From Membranipora membranacea (lineage: Eukaryota; Bryozoa; Gymnolaemata; Cheilostomatida; Membraniporidae), in NCBI GenBank assembly GCA_914767715.1, contig OU612073.1, forward strand, positions 11,346,001 through 11,410,000: a DNA stretch of 64,000 nt, given 5' to 3'. The translations under genes were made by a program, and so were the position numbers. The notes under the pieces are model-generated. The model was not told where the DNA came from. It did no database searches and saw nothing but the letters and a program-made list of their open reading frames with translations. Numbering within the stretch: the stretch's first letter is position 1; each line of letters opens with the position of its first letter. This document shows, piece by piece, positions 10,301 through 20,638 of this stretch.

Positions 10301-13104
10301 TATATATTATTCTTCTTTTTTTGAGTTCCTTTGCCTAGCTGAGTAATCTTCTCAGAGCCAACTGTGTGACAACTCCTACTAGAAATATCAAATCAAGTCT
10401 TTATTTCTGTATGTCAACAATGCTGTAGGATTTTTTTGCTGTATCACCAGGTAAAACTTAAATTAATTTAAATTTAATCTTTATAATCTAAACCTATTAG
10501 AATTCTATCTCACCTTCCCATCGACTTTGGCGAGTTGCTCTGGTGTCATCGCGGTCTCCTCACGCAGATCGAACACTGTGCCCTGTACCGAAGCTATCTC
10601 TCCAGTAGGTATACTTGTACTATCGACTGGAGTGTATTCCTTACTGGCTAGCTTTACTTTATGGCCATAAATGTTGCCTTTATCCTGGAACAAGGAAGAT
10701 TCTCACCGATTATTGCTGTCACAATACCACAGTGCAAAGAATTTAATTGGCAGCTTTTCGTTTTTTGATTATCTAAAAATACTATCGGTGAACTGGACAG
10801 TATGGCAAGTATGATAAAGTAAAGTAACTTTTATACCCCATTCGTAGAAAGTTGTATGAGGAGATAGAGAAGCCTATAACTTCAACACCTCTGAGGTGAA
10901 TTAAAATGTGGCACAAAGGTAGAGGTGTTGATAGATTTTAGCACTTCAACACAAATCTTTGCAGCACACAGATGTCTTACATGTCCCTCTAGGTTGAAAT
11001 ATGCATGGTTTGTGAGGTTGAGTATTGTAGGTTTATCTGTTGACGCCTGATAGTCAATGATTAATTCTGATTGGTCAGTGACTTCATAGGTGACCTGAAC
11101 TTCCAATTTCCCTGGATAACTCTCTTCTCCATCATCACTGGTATATGATAATACAAGCCTCGTGCCATCAATTGAGTGCTTCCAGTGTTTCTGAAAAAAG
11201 AAACGTTATCTGTTTTATTTACATTTTTATCTTTCCCAGCGGGGGGGGGGGGCGTCGGGCAGGGGGGGGGGGGTGCTCAGACTATATTTGCATTAATTAT
11301 CTCCTACATTATGATGTTTTTCACATTAGTTATTCATTAAGAACCCTTTCACTCGGTGGTTTGGCAAGGTATTGCGTTTACCTCCAAAAACACAATCCAA
11401 GAAACCAAAAGTCACCGGTTTGGAAGCATATGACTCTTTATTTGGAAATTAACCTGGAAAAACTTTGTGTTCTAAAGTGCAAAACTATAATATGCTCAGA
11501 TTTTCTGTCTTCCCTATCTTGGTTCCATTCCAAAAAAACTATATTTTTATTATTATAAATCATCTGTATCAGGTATCTGACTTCTCCCTCAATGTAAACA
11601 TTATTTCTTTATTTTCAGCTGTTGAACAACCAGATTCAAGATCATTGGCTAATGCAAAAACATACTTGTACATGTTGCCTAAAGCTACATTGCTGCGATT
11701 TCTTTTGCTGCAAAGCCTCACCTTATCGAAGCCAACCAAGCCTCCATGTAAATGATTAGGACCATTGTTCACAGCCAGCTGGTAGTCTACTCCATCCAAA
11801 TTGAACTTTGCACCAGATATGCGATTTGCAAATCTACCTATCAGTGCACCCAGGTAGAAAGACTTATATTCTGCAAGCAAAAATTATTGATATGTAAAAG
11901 GCCTCCAACCACTTTGCCCACATCATAACTCATGCCAAAGTAAGGCAATATTTATGTTGAGATAAGTATGAGTATCGTGTTACCATACCAATTCCAACTG
12001 CAGGCAAGCTTATCAAATGAAATCAATCAACAATTTTTCCTTAATTTTTGAGAGTAGTTCAGCTTGTCAGTATCATCAGTTTGAAACCTGTAGAAAGGTG
12101 TTGACAGGTGGTAGACAGTAGCGATCTACCTTGAGGAGTATCATGTCCCAGTGTCACGTCAGCAGTGTTCCCTGTGTTATCAGGTACATGTATGCTCTGA
12201 ATAATACCACCACGCGAATAGATACCAACTTCTATTCCACCGCCGCTCAACTTGTATCTGTCGGGAAGAAAAACATTGTAGATAATACTATGTCCCTTTT
12301 CTCATACATTTTTGCTATTATCTGTGGTTTATAGGGGAAGTCCTTAATCAAGGTTTGCGACAGTTATTGCCCAAAAGTTGATTAAAATGATCAAACTTCA
12401 ATTCCTGAAGCAATAAGACAGGTAGCTGAATATCGGTTGCCTTAGAGGCAAGGCTGAATGTACGCCAAATTGATCTGTTTATGATGCAGGTCCTTGCACT
12501 CATGTGGGCCAACTAAACCCCAGAAGACAGTTGACTGAGTGAGGTGGGATTCAAACGAAGGACCATCAACACTTGCACCCTTAAGTTCCGGCGCTCTTAC
12601 CAACTGAGCCACCGCATACTCCTAGATGGATAGTTAAGGTATCCTATAGGCCCTACTTGGGATCCCAAATAGAACTTCATGCCGTAAAATCCGCACTCCC
12701 ATTTGCAGTCTGTCATACTTTAAACACAAGGGAAGATTAGCAGTCAAGTGTAGAACAAGTTCCAACTGCGAATGCGGAGGAATATTTTTAAATCTGTGTA
12801 TCAAGACACTTTGTTACCTGACCTTATAATTGATACTAGAGATGAAAGCTATTGACTCATTCACTTCATCTAATCATCTGACTAGATACTAGAACAAGTT
12901 TTTCCCTTCTGTGGAGGTTAGAGTGCCAAGAGTGATATTGCAAAAGATGGGTATCAAGGCAACTCAATACCTGACTTTTACAATATCACTCCGCCACCAT
13001 AGAGGGTGCAAACTTGTTCTACCTAGATACATGTATGAAGAACAACCAGCAACTCACTCTGCAGTGCCATCATCCCAGGTCTTCAACAGCTCCACTTTAC
13101 CCAT
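7367..13104 (-). CDS. GALM: Aldose 1-epimerase (galactose mutarotase), copy A, 8 exons
   Basis: Exons in transcript order: 13104-13058, 12257-12130, 11870-11722, 11190-10981, 10684-10514, exon 6 as either 10207-10146 or 10089-10031, 9366-9201 and 7444-7367. The product is 336 or 335 aa, close to human GALM (342). Family motifs occur in order: IGRFANRI (about 69-76), NHLHGG (His100), TNHAYFNL (catalytic-acid His170), GY(D/N)HN in exon 6, [20 protein letters not shown] (catalytic-base Glu, 300 or 301) and [12 protein letters not shown] in the last exon. The enzyme interconverts alpha and beta anomers of aldoses such as galactose in the cytosol, feeding the Leloir pathway; there is no signal peptide. 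The last exon lies 1.8 kb from exon 7, with a LINE in between. Tandem copy B shares all exon boundaries. Confidence 0.88.
8021..8976 (-). mobile_element. Non-LTR retrotransposon reverse transcriptase fragment (Jockey/CR1-like), frameshifted
   Basis: The minus strand encodes RT motifs in order: [33 protein letters not shown] and the catalytic FADDT. The first frame ends at 8335; the RT thumb region (FLGIELDSN, then [10 protein letters not shown] and a [10 protein letters not shown]-like end) continues in another frame from about 8360 to 8021. No endonuclease domain is visible upstream, so the copy is 5'-truncated and frameshifted and cannot move on its own. It lies in the last intron of epimerase copy A, in the same orientation. 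Jockey/CR1/L2 placement is by motif style only. Confidence 0.85.
9425..9610 (-). repeat. SINE body fragment related to the 12.4-12.6 kb copy
   Basis: The stretch containing ccaaccaaaccccagtagtc, then gactgcagtgggatacag, resembles 12508-12552 (ccaactaaaccccagaagac, then gactgagtgaggtgggattc). It lies in the intron between epimerase A exons 6 and 7. No clear tRNA-like head was seen in this copy. Confidence 0.4.
10031..10089 (-). CDS. Alternative exon 6b of epimerase copy A (Asp form)
   Basis: 59-bp exon, acceptor TTTCAG, donor GTATGC, phase 0 to 2, encoding [19 protein letters not shown]. It keeps the conserved Asp-His-Asn. Only 56 bp separate it from exon 6a. Joining 6a to 6b would shift the frame and reach a TAG after six codons, so the two behave as mutually exclusive exons. 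Exon 6 of copy B (15388-15330) has the same 59-bp length and closely resembles 6b. Confidence 0.82.
10146..10207 (-). CDS. Alternative exon 6a of epimerase copy A (Asn form)
   Basis: 62-bp exon with acceptor TTTCAG and donor GTAAGA, starting in phase 0 and ending in phase 2. It encodes [20 protein letters not shown]. It occupies the GALM segment GFDHNF but has Asn where the family has the substrate-binding Asp (Asp243 in human numbering). It has the same start and end phase as the neighbouring exon 6b, so either one joins exons 5 and 7 in frame. Confidence 0.8.
11239..11275 (+). repeat. G-rich tract with two long G runs
   Basis: Two runs of more than ten G separated by cgtcgggca, inside the intron between exons 3 and 4 of epimerase copy A. 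The C-rich strand is the one transcribed into the pre-mRNA. It could form a quadruplex on the other strand and is a likely sequencing or assembly weak spot. Confidence 0.5.
12430..12613 (-). repeat. tRNA-derived SINE
   Basis: Read on the minus strand from 12613, the head has an A-box-like TGGCTCAGTTGGTAAGAGC and a B-box-like GTTTGAATCCC at tRNA spacing, but the arms do not fold into a convincing tRNA. The body downstream (to about 12430) has relatives at 9425-9610. It lies between exons 1 and 2 of epimerase copy A. Best read as a SINE, not a tRNA gene. Confidence 0.55.
12744..13032. repeat. Short inverted-repeat elements (small MITE family)
   Basis: At 12883-13030 the ends are imperfect inverted repeats (AGAACAAGTTT with nearby GATACTAG versus GTATCTAGGTAGAACAAGTT), with further internal complementarity around gtgatattg. 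Related segments with AGAACAAGTT, then a CNNNTG-type stretch and GCGGAG, occur at about 12752 and 16722-16755. All lie in or beside epimerase introns. No target duplication was confirmed. Confidence 0.4.
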
Positions 13105-14121
13105 AATGCTAATCTGTCTAGCTTCAGTTTTATTATGCAGAATGTGCCTGATAAAAGTATCCCTGCACAATGATAGTGCCCTGGTTTTGTGCAGTAGTAT
13201 AGACTATATTACTGAGAATAACTGCAATGACAGCCATGCATATATAAACAAAAAAATGTCAAGGACTTTTGTAGGTCATACAAATGTGACAAAATGTTTA
13301 TCGGGACTGCACCAGTTATCCCCGCATCAATAGAATATAGCCTAAACAATAAAGGAACTTAGCCTATATAGTAAATTGCTACCCTGGATGAATGGAATGT
13401 TTGCACGGTATGCTTGACTGACTTATATCTCAAATACTCAATCGCAGGCATATTAATATGAAATTTTTACGAGAAGTAAAATTAATTGCCATGACTGCTA
13501 TAAAGCATCTTGGGCTGCCTTTGAAATTTACTTCCCTGTTTTAATTTTAAGCGATGCTACACATTTATGTTCCAGATTTGAAGATGGATTTTAAACTTTG
13601 AAAACACGCATTTACTACTTACTCCTTTCAGTATAGTCGTAGTATGTTATGATATGGTAGAGCTGGGTACCATTCTGAATAGCATGGTAAAATATTGCCA
13701 TTGCAAGTGAAAACCATTTTCAACTCCTTGCATACAAATTCCTCAATGCAAGTGAAAGATATTATCGGAGTTGCCACCAACTATAAACACATAAGACAAT
13801 TTAGTAAGCAAATGCTCAATGTTGGTCTAGCTGTTTGGGATATAAATATAAATGATGATTAAAGGTGCATGTGCCCCAAAAGTCTAACTGAAATTTATCC
13901 TGATTTTTTCAGTGCTGATATTTTATTTATTTATTAAAACAAAGCGAAGCAATCTGCAGCAAATTAAACCAAGGCTTCACGCATTTAAATGTAAATACAC
14001 CTAAACTATCAAGCTTTCTCTTCTTTTATTGGTATCAAATATACTGTTGTAATAAATCCTGGATCCTTGACTGTATGTACACTGCGAGTCAGAAGTAACA
14101 AACATGCCAACGTAGATAGAG
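13105..14121. other. Spacer between the two epimerase genes
   Basis: No exon was recognised. Copy A starts at 13104 and copy B stops at 14122, both on the minus strand. Minus-strand AATAAA candidates for copy B are at 14030-14025 and within the TTTATT cluster at about 13921-13935. Confidence 0.5.
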
Positions 14122-17100
14122 TCACTCCGTAGAAAACTTGTATGTGGTCGACTCTGAATACGTTTCACCAGGTCTCAGGACTACCTTCGGGAAGTTCGCC
14201 TGTAGCAAATAGAAAATGCTGTTATTATTATTACCCACCGAATTAAATCTTCTGATATGGAATTCAATGTTATTACCCAATAAACTAATGTATTGAGTGA
14301 AACTTTTGCTATAAAAATGTAATGAACCCAAGAGTAGTAATTAAATAAGCTAGAGTTTAGATCAACTAGTTTAGGTGCGATATGAATTAATGTTAGCTAG
14401 TGCCAAATTTCAGCTGACCGAGGTATAAGCCTATATAAAGTGAAGTGGGTGAGTAAATGGTAGCTTTTATTTTGCTATTTCAACAACCATTCACAAATAA
14501 TGGCAAGGTTTTCCTCCTAGGGTTTTACAAGGTCTGTTTTTAGTCCATAATCCAAGCCTTGTCATGGGCGGCTACTTTTACTACCCCAAACCTAAAAATT
14601 AGCCATGTGACATGGCTTCCCTAATATCTGTACACCTTACCTTATTAGGAGAGTCTGGGTAGCTCTGAGTATATGGTATGAGGGCACCATATCTTTTGTA
14701 GTGACTACCAGATTTACCGTTAGGGCAGTCAAGAAAATAGGCTGTGTAGAATGAGAAGCCAGGCTGTGTGGTGGTGACCTCCATAACACGGCCTCCGGCG
14801 CTGAACCTGGTGGGCACAATGGGCACGATAAAGTATTTATTATGAATTACATCAGAATGACAATAAATCTGGAAATCACTACAAGGAGTCCTGCAATGGG
14901 CCATGTCAGGCAAGGGTGGCAATTGTGGGATGGAATGAACTCGTTGGATGAGAGTGCACGGCTCCAAGAAGTGGAAAGCGGGCTTGCCATTCAGTGTTGA
15001 GGATGGTGGGTTACGCAACCGGTCAGCAAGCTTGTTTGCTAATAACTGTCAAGCGACTGGTGATGTAGGAGTTGTGTGCTCGAGTTCCATTGGCAGAGCT
15101 TTCAAGGTAGATTGGATCAGTCCCAGCATCCTTTGGTGTATCTCTCTCCTCAAGGATAACAAACTATAATACTACACTGTTCTATCATTGCTACCTGTTC
15201 CTTTGACTTAATACGGCATTATCTTGTAGTGAGAGAAGACTGAATTACGATATATATAGCAATATAGAAGAGCTCTCAAAAATTCTCCTGACAATGAAAT
15301 TATAATATCCAAAACATAGTCTCTCATACCTTCCAAAACGCCGTTTAGTACCTTCATTCCCGGGTACAACAAAGTTGTCATCAAAGCCCTGAATAAAAAA
15401 AAGGTATTTTTTAGCTTAGTGTATTTACTCAGTTATAATCAATTATTGATGGAAATGCATTGTAGATCATGGTTTTACATGGTGTGATGGCAGTGTAGTT
15501 ATGTCTTTGTCTTTTGTTATATCACCGTCGGGCGTTGATGCGCCTCTATAGTGATTTACAGCTCGTATGTACGGTGATCGGTAGAGCAGTAGTCAGTGAC
15601 AGCTGAATGTCCAAAGAAAATTGGCAGAATTAAAGATACAGTTTTTAGGAACTCAAAAGGACTCTTTGTTACCTTCATGACATCATTTCCTACAGAGTTC
15701 AGGAACTCTTCTGACATCATTTTGCCCTCTCTAAGATCGTATTGTGTGCCTTCTACAGATTCAATATTGCCGTAGGGGATCCTTGTCTCATCCATAGGTG
15801 TATGCTCATTGCTATATAGCTGTACTTTGTGAGAAAATATATCGCCATGATTCTGCAAAAGAAGTTTGAAGTCTTGATGTTTGTTCATTGCCTAATTTCT
15901 AATACCCATCCTGTAATAGGTTGATAGCATAGAGAGTGTGGCACATAACACATTTAATTGTATATGGAATTCAGTTGTACTATATGGAATTCAATGACAT
16001 AACAGTATAGTGACTATACTGTTATGTCATTGAATTCCATATAGTACAACTGAATTCCATATACAATTAAATGTGTTATGTAACATTCACTCCAAGCTCA
16101 AGCTCCATCGTAAGCCAGCGTAAGCTGATGCCGGCAAACTTGAACATCCCTAAAAAAGTAGCTAAACTAAACGCACTGAGGTCTTACGCTGGCTTACGAT
16201 GGAGCTTGAGCTTGGAGTGAATGTTACATAACCATAAATTCCCCTATTACCAGCATGTACGAAATTGCAAACCTTCCTCCTGTGAATACGTTTCCTCAGA
16301 AGGATAGGTCAAAAGACTCTTTTCTTTGGCTTTCACAATTGGGATCATTTAGTGTAGGGAGATTTCAGCCTCCTTACATACAAGACTCACATGTCCTTGT
16401 AGGTTCCAGTATGCATGGTTTCCAAGATTGATTATTGTTGGTTTGTCAGTAGTAGCTTCATAGTTCACTATCAGTTCTGCTTTATTTGTCATCTCATATG
16501 TAACCTTGGCCTCAACAGTACCTGGGAACCCCTCCTCTCCATCTGGGCTAGTTAGAGACAACTCCAACTTTCCATCAACAATCTCATGCCTCCAATGTCT
16601 CTGTAACAATACATTAATAACAAGTTATTGGAAGCTAAATTTTCTACAATACTTTTTCTATAACTGCACATTGTACTTTCCCTCATTGTTTCTCCGATGT
16701 TTCATCAAATGTCACTTACTAGAACAAGTTAGTTCCCACTGTAGTGGCGGAGTTATATAGCACAAGTTGGTATCAAGGTGCGAACTTTGATCCCCAAAGT
16801 CTGCCACAAACCTATTTAAGTCACTTACTTGGTGGTAGCCCACAAATCCCCCATGGCAGTAGTTGGGTCCAACATTCACAGGAAGTTGATAATCAACACC
16901 ATCTAAGCTGAACTTCCCCTCAGCAATGCGGTTACCATAGCGACCTATCAGGCCAGCCAACCAACACTGACCATCTATATAATCTATGAAGATAAAATTA
17001 GTACTTGTTTTAAAACTTAAATGGCTAGCTATCACTTTCTTACGCAAAAAGAATAAATTCTAACAATTTCCGGTTATCATGGTGATATGTGAAGATGTAG

Positions 17101-17932
17101 ATATCTATTCAAACTGTATATTTTTTTTTCCATTACACGCTGGATACGATGGAAAACCTGGGGCAAGTTTACCTGAACCCGCAGCATTGGGAATCGCTTC
17201 TGTCCAACTGGGAAGCCACCTGCAGTATGAGGGGGAGCAACTCCTAATTTGAGGGAACTTTTATACTTGCATTGAGGGTTTTGTAGCACATCATACAAAT
17301 CAAGTGCCTATTGTTATTGTGGACTTTGCCTATAAAGGATTCTCTTATTAAGCCCTTCTGAAACATTCACCAATGTGAACTTGACTCATAGGTAGACAAG
17401 TAAGTTTTCCGTATTCAGCCTCACTTACCTTTTGGCGTATCATAACCAAGTACTACATCTGCTAGTTCACCATCCTTGTTTGGAGCTGTGAGAGATTGTA
17501 TAACTCCCCCGATTGACCAAATGAGTGTCTCGACCCCACCACCACAGAGCTTATATCTGAATACCCAATATTCCATCAATGTCGGTCACTATCAGACCAG
17601 GAATAACTCATAACATGATTGGCGGAGTCAGTGCATCTCTCAAGGTCAATGAAGAGTTAAACTAAGACATAAAATAGAACAAAGCACAACAACATTATCC
17701 ATTTACCGTGAAAATGATAGCTACTTTGTATAGCTGCCTACAATAGTGAAAGTACGAATACTTTGGTATACTGGACAAGTGGCTATAACAGTTTGAGGTT
17801 TAATAATTTTACCTGTTCACAGGTCGAACTTACATGCCTCTTTTGATCAATCATCAATCATAAGTCATGATCCCATACTTACTCTGCAGTACCATCTTCA
17901 AAAGTCTGATTCAGCTCCATAGATTTACCCAT
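14122..17932 (-). CDS. Aldose 1-epimerase homologue, copy B, 8 exons, catalytic Glu replaced
   Basis: Exons in transcript order: 17932-17883, 17556-17429, 16983-16829, 16600-16391, 15852-15673, 15388-15330, 14806-14641 and 14199-14122; the product is 341 aa. Exons 2, 4, 7 and 8 have exactly the lengths of copy A, which shows tandem duplication. Conserved: [17 protein letters not shown] (His103), [11 protein letters not shown] (His173), GFDDNF (Asp244 kept, following His changed to Asp), [10 protein letters not shown] and [10 protein letters not shown]. The segment that should carry the catalytic-base Glu (CLETQNYPD in copy A) reads [11 protein letters not shown], with Tyr306 in the Glu position. 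By family knowledge this should abolish mutarotase chemistry, so a sugar-binding or regulatory role is possible. The frame is intact, which argues against a simple pseudogene. No second exon 6 was found here. Confidence 0.86.
15943..16081. repeat. 139-bp perfect palindrome
   Basis: The left arm 15943-16011 is the exact reverse complement of 16013-16081, with one base at the centre (16012). Each arm carries two GAATTC sites. It lies in the intron between exons 4 and 5 of epimerase copy B and shares its last seven bases with a second inverted repeat that follows. The absence of mismatches suggests a very recent origin or an active foldback element. Confidence 0.93.
16075..16232. repeat. Inverted repeat with 50-bp perfect arms and 58-bp loop
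   Basis: Arms 16075-16124 and 16183-16232 are exact reverse complements, beginning GTTATGTAACATTCACTCC and ending in ATGTTACATAAC. The loop is 16125-16182. It overlaps the adjacent 139-bp palindrome by GTTATGT. The pair looks like two nested or abutting foldback (MITE-like) insertions. No flanking target duplication was identified. Confidence 0.92.
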
Positions 17933-19205
17933 AATAGCAGTACACTGTGGCGGCAACTTGTACTATGTTTTGATTCTCTCGTCAACATATGTTTTGATGG
18001 AGACAGACGGCCTCAATTCACAGTGAATAAGTGACCTGTCTGTCTGGGATTGAAATATGTGATTTCTTTTGTTTATAAAATATGTGATCCTTACAAAATG
18101 CGGCTGACCTTGTCAAATGTGAAGCTACTATAACAGATTAAGGTTTATCCTTACTCTGTGCTACTATAAACAAAATCACTAAATAGTCGTTGCTGTCAAC
18201 ATTTTGATGAGCTCACATAGTTCAGGTCAATGAATGCTTTGCTGCCAGCATAGATTTTAGTAGCTGATTTCGTCGTAATGTGTATATTGGGTAGTATTGA
18301 TTAGATCGAGTTTGATCCAGTTTGCCTGCATTCCAGTTGCTCCCCCTCTACTGTTAAGCCGCAGAGGCTCATTGGGGGATGGAGGCAGGCAACTCCGAAT
18401 GAGGTCAAGCACTGCACAGCTGACAATGGAAGAACATTGATGTTGGCTTAACTGTGAATCCAATGGGCGATATCCATAACGTAATTTTTGTTGAGCCAAT
18501 TCAAAGTTAAGGAAAGCAGTGATGGTGACAGTGTCGATGGTGGAGGTGACTGTGTTCTAAAGGTTCTACCTATTATTTTTTTGCGGTCTTTCTCTGGTCA
18601 GTGATTTTCTGTAGAGAAAAAGAGATCAGTGTTAGCATGTTTGTCTTCGAAGAGAAGACAATTACAATTTCTATAGTTCAATTTTTTGTGTCCTGGTATT
18701 TGAGCTATAGTTCCATCAACCATTTCATTGGTGAGGTCATTAGTACATTTTGATTTCTCTCTTGGTCTACTGATGACGGACACATACACTGTGTTTCTAT
18801 GTCTCTTTTGAGCTTGAGCTAGATTTACCTGAGTTGCAATTTTTCATAAATTTCCTTTATACCCTGGCATAGAGAGAATCTATTATCGTTCCCACCCATA
18901 TTTATTGAGTCCATGTTCGCCCAATTTATCATTAGATTATCATACAACAATTTTTCATTTCCATTTTTTTCACTTTATACAACAAGGTAATTAAAATAAT
19001 TTTTAATATTATTTTTAACGAAATAAAAAAATACAGCAGTGTATGCTCAAAATCCTTAAGGTGAGTCAAATATTGTTTCTCATTATTCAGTCATTTCTTT
19101 GCAAGGGTTTTCGAAAGTTTGCTGTTCAAAATTGCTGTGCATGAACTGGTATTTTGAGAATACAGATACTTTTCATTATCTAGTTCGAGCCCTAGGAACT
19201 AGGGC
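17933..19205. other. Spacer between epimerase copy B and gene Y, with a possible decayed coding fragment
   Basis: On the minus strand about 18830-18250 there are long open stretches in two frames (one containing GTIAQIPGHKKLNY, the other ending TQYTHYDEISY) interrupted by stops. No start, splice sites or family could be assigned. TTTATT at 18901-18906 could serve as the minus-strand AATAAA of gene Y, about 300 bp past its stop. Confidence 0.35.
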
Positions 19206-20638
19206 CTATGCCTCCTCTGTTGGGGCTGGGGTATCTGTCTCTGGGTCCACTGTTGGGGCTGGAGTCTCTGGGTCTGTGGAGGGTGGTAAAGGCTCTGTCT
19301 CTGCTAAGGGTCCCAAGTTTTGATCGATCCCACCCTCGGTGTCAGCTATAGGCTCAGGTTCTGCTGTTGGCTTATTCTCTGAGGAAAGATCTGCATTTGG
19401 GTTTGCTTCTGTGTTCGTCTCTAGATTTCGGTCTTCTGCCGGGAGATCATTGGCCTTGGCCTTCTCTTAAAATAAAAATTTGACAGTAATTACAAACACC
19501 TTTTTGTATATTTACCACACAGTTTAAGCTCAAAGCATATGTTCAATCTATAGTGAATCACTAGCAGGCAATTTCAAAGTTTGTTATTGAAATCGCCCAG
19601 GGGGTTTTAATGCTGTCTCTATTTCAATGATTTAAAAATTATATGTTGACAGTATTCATGGTCTCAACTAATGTTATCGTTGATAGCATAAGATCCAATA
19701 TGTCTGAATCTTTGCTTATTGCTTGGGTGCCCATCCTCCTTCCAAATATTTGGTCTAAATCAAACAAACCTAAATTATACATGTCAACTTGGCTGAATAA
19801 TGAAACTGGAGTTCCACCACAAATATTGAAACAAAAACTCGACCCATCAATTTACAAAAGAATCAGCAATTAAACAAAGGGTTTTTATGATCATGTCCTC
19901 GTCTTGTTATTGGCGTACTAGGAGTCAGTATGCTAACAAGACTATTTTTCTCCGCAACAAAACTGTCGGGTCACTCTCAGCGAATTACCAAGATAAATAC
20001 GTAGGAATTTTTTATTCATTCAGAACTCACCTTCATCCAATCCAAGGTCCTGACGTCTTTTTTTCCACACAACATAGTAGGTTATGATCTGTAACATCAA
20101 ATTATCATTAGCAATAAAAATGTCTACCTAAAACTTTGCCTTTGTATGTTGCAAAACCAAAAACACTACCAGTAGTCAATGGAGGATCAGCTTTCATAAA
20201 TAGACCGCTGTTAATCATTGAAGGAAGCATAGAATGTAACTCAAGTTACCGAGTTACCAAGTTACCGAGTTACCAAGTTACCGAGTTCTTTAGCAAAAAT
20301 ACCCCTCGTCCAGCTAGTCTTTTTTCTAGGTCATCATAACAGTTCCATGGAAAATACTGAATTTATTTAATTTTCTGCCCTCACTTCTCCTGTTTTACTA
20401 AAGCGACATCACATGATATAAAACTATAGTACTATTCACTAAAATCAGTACAACAATGATGTAAAAATGACGCTCATATTTTGAATGATGGTGCCACCAA
20501 CACAGCCTTAAATTGATATACAGTAGATTTTAGGAATTCTCACCCCAATATTTGCTATTAGAAACGCAAGCAGTAGATACCAAAGACCTGAGCCTCGCTT
20601 GGGAGATCTTGAGGCAAGACTATCATCAACATTATTCA
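19206..20638 (-). other. Gene Y exons 28-30: membrane helix and cytoplasmic tail
   Basis: Exons 20638-20544, 20088-20031 and 19465-19206. The helix is split between two exons (GLWYLLLAFLIANIG, then IITYYVVW) and is followed by KKRR. The tail is acidic and Pro/Thr-rich with repeats of the type DPETPAPT. There is no ITIM/ITAM-like Tyr motif. Confidence 0.8.

Noticed and set aside
12540-12613. tRNA gene on the minus strand
   Set aside because: Promoter boxes present, but acceptor and T arms do not pair; the body is repeated elsewhere as in a SINE.
20239-20285. Short GAGTTACCAAGTTACC repeat as a regulatory array
   Set aside because: A small microsatellite in a gene Y intron; nothing links it to a function.
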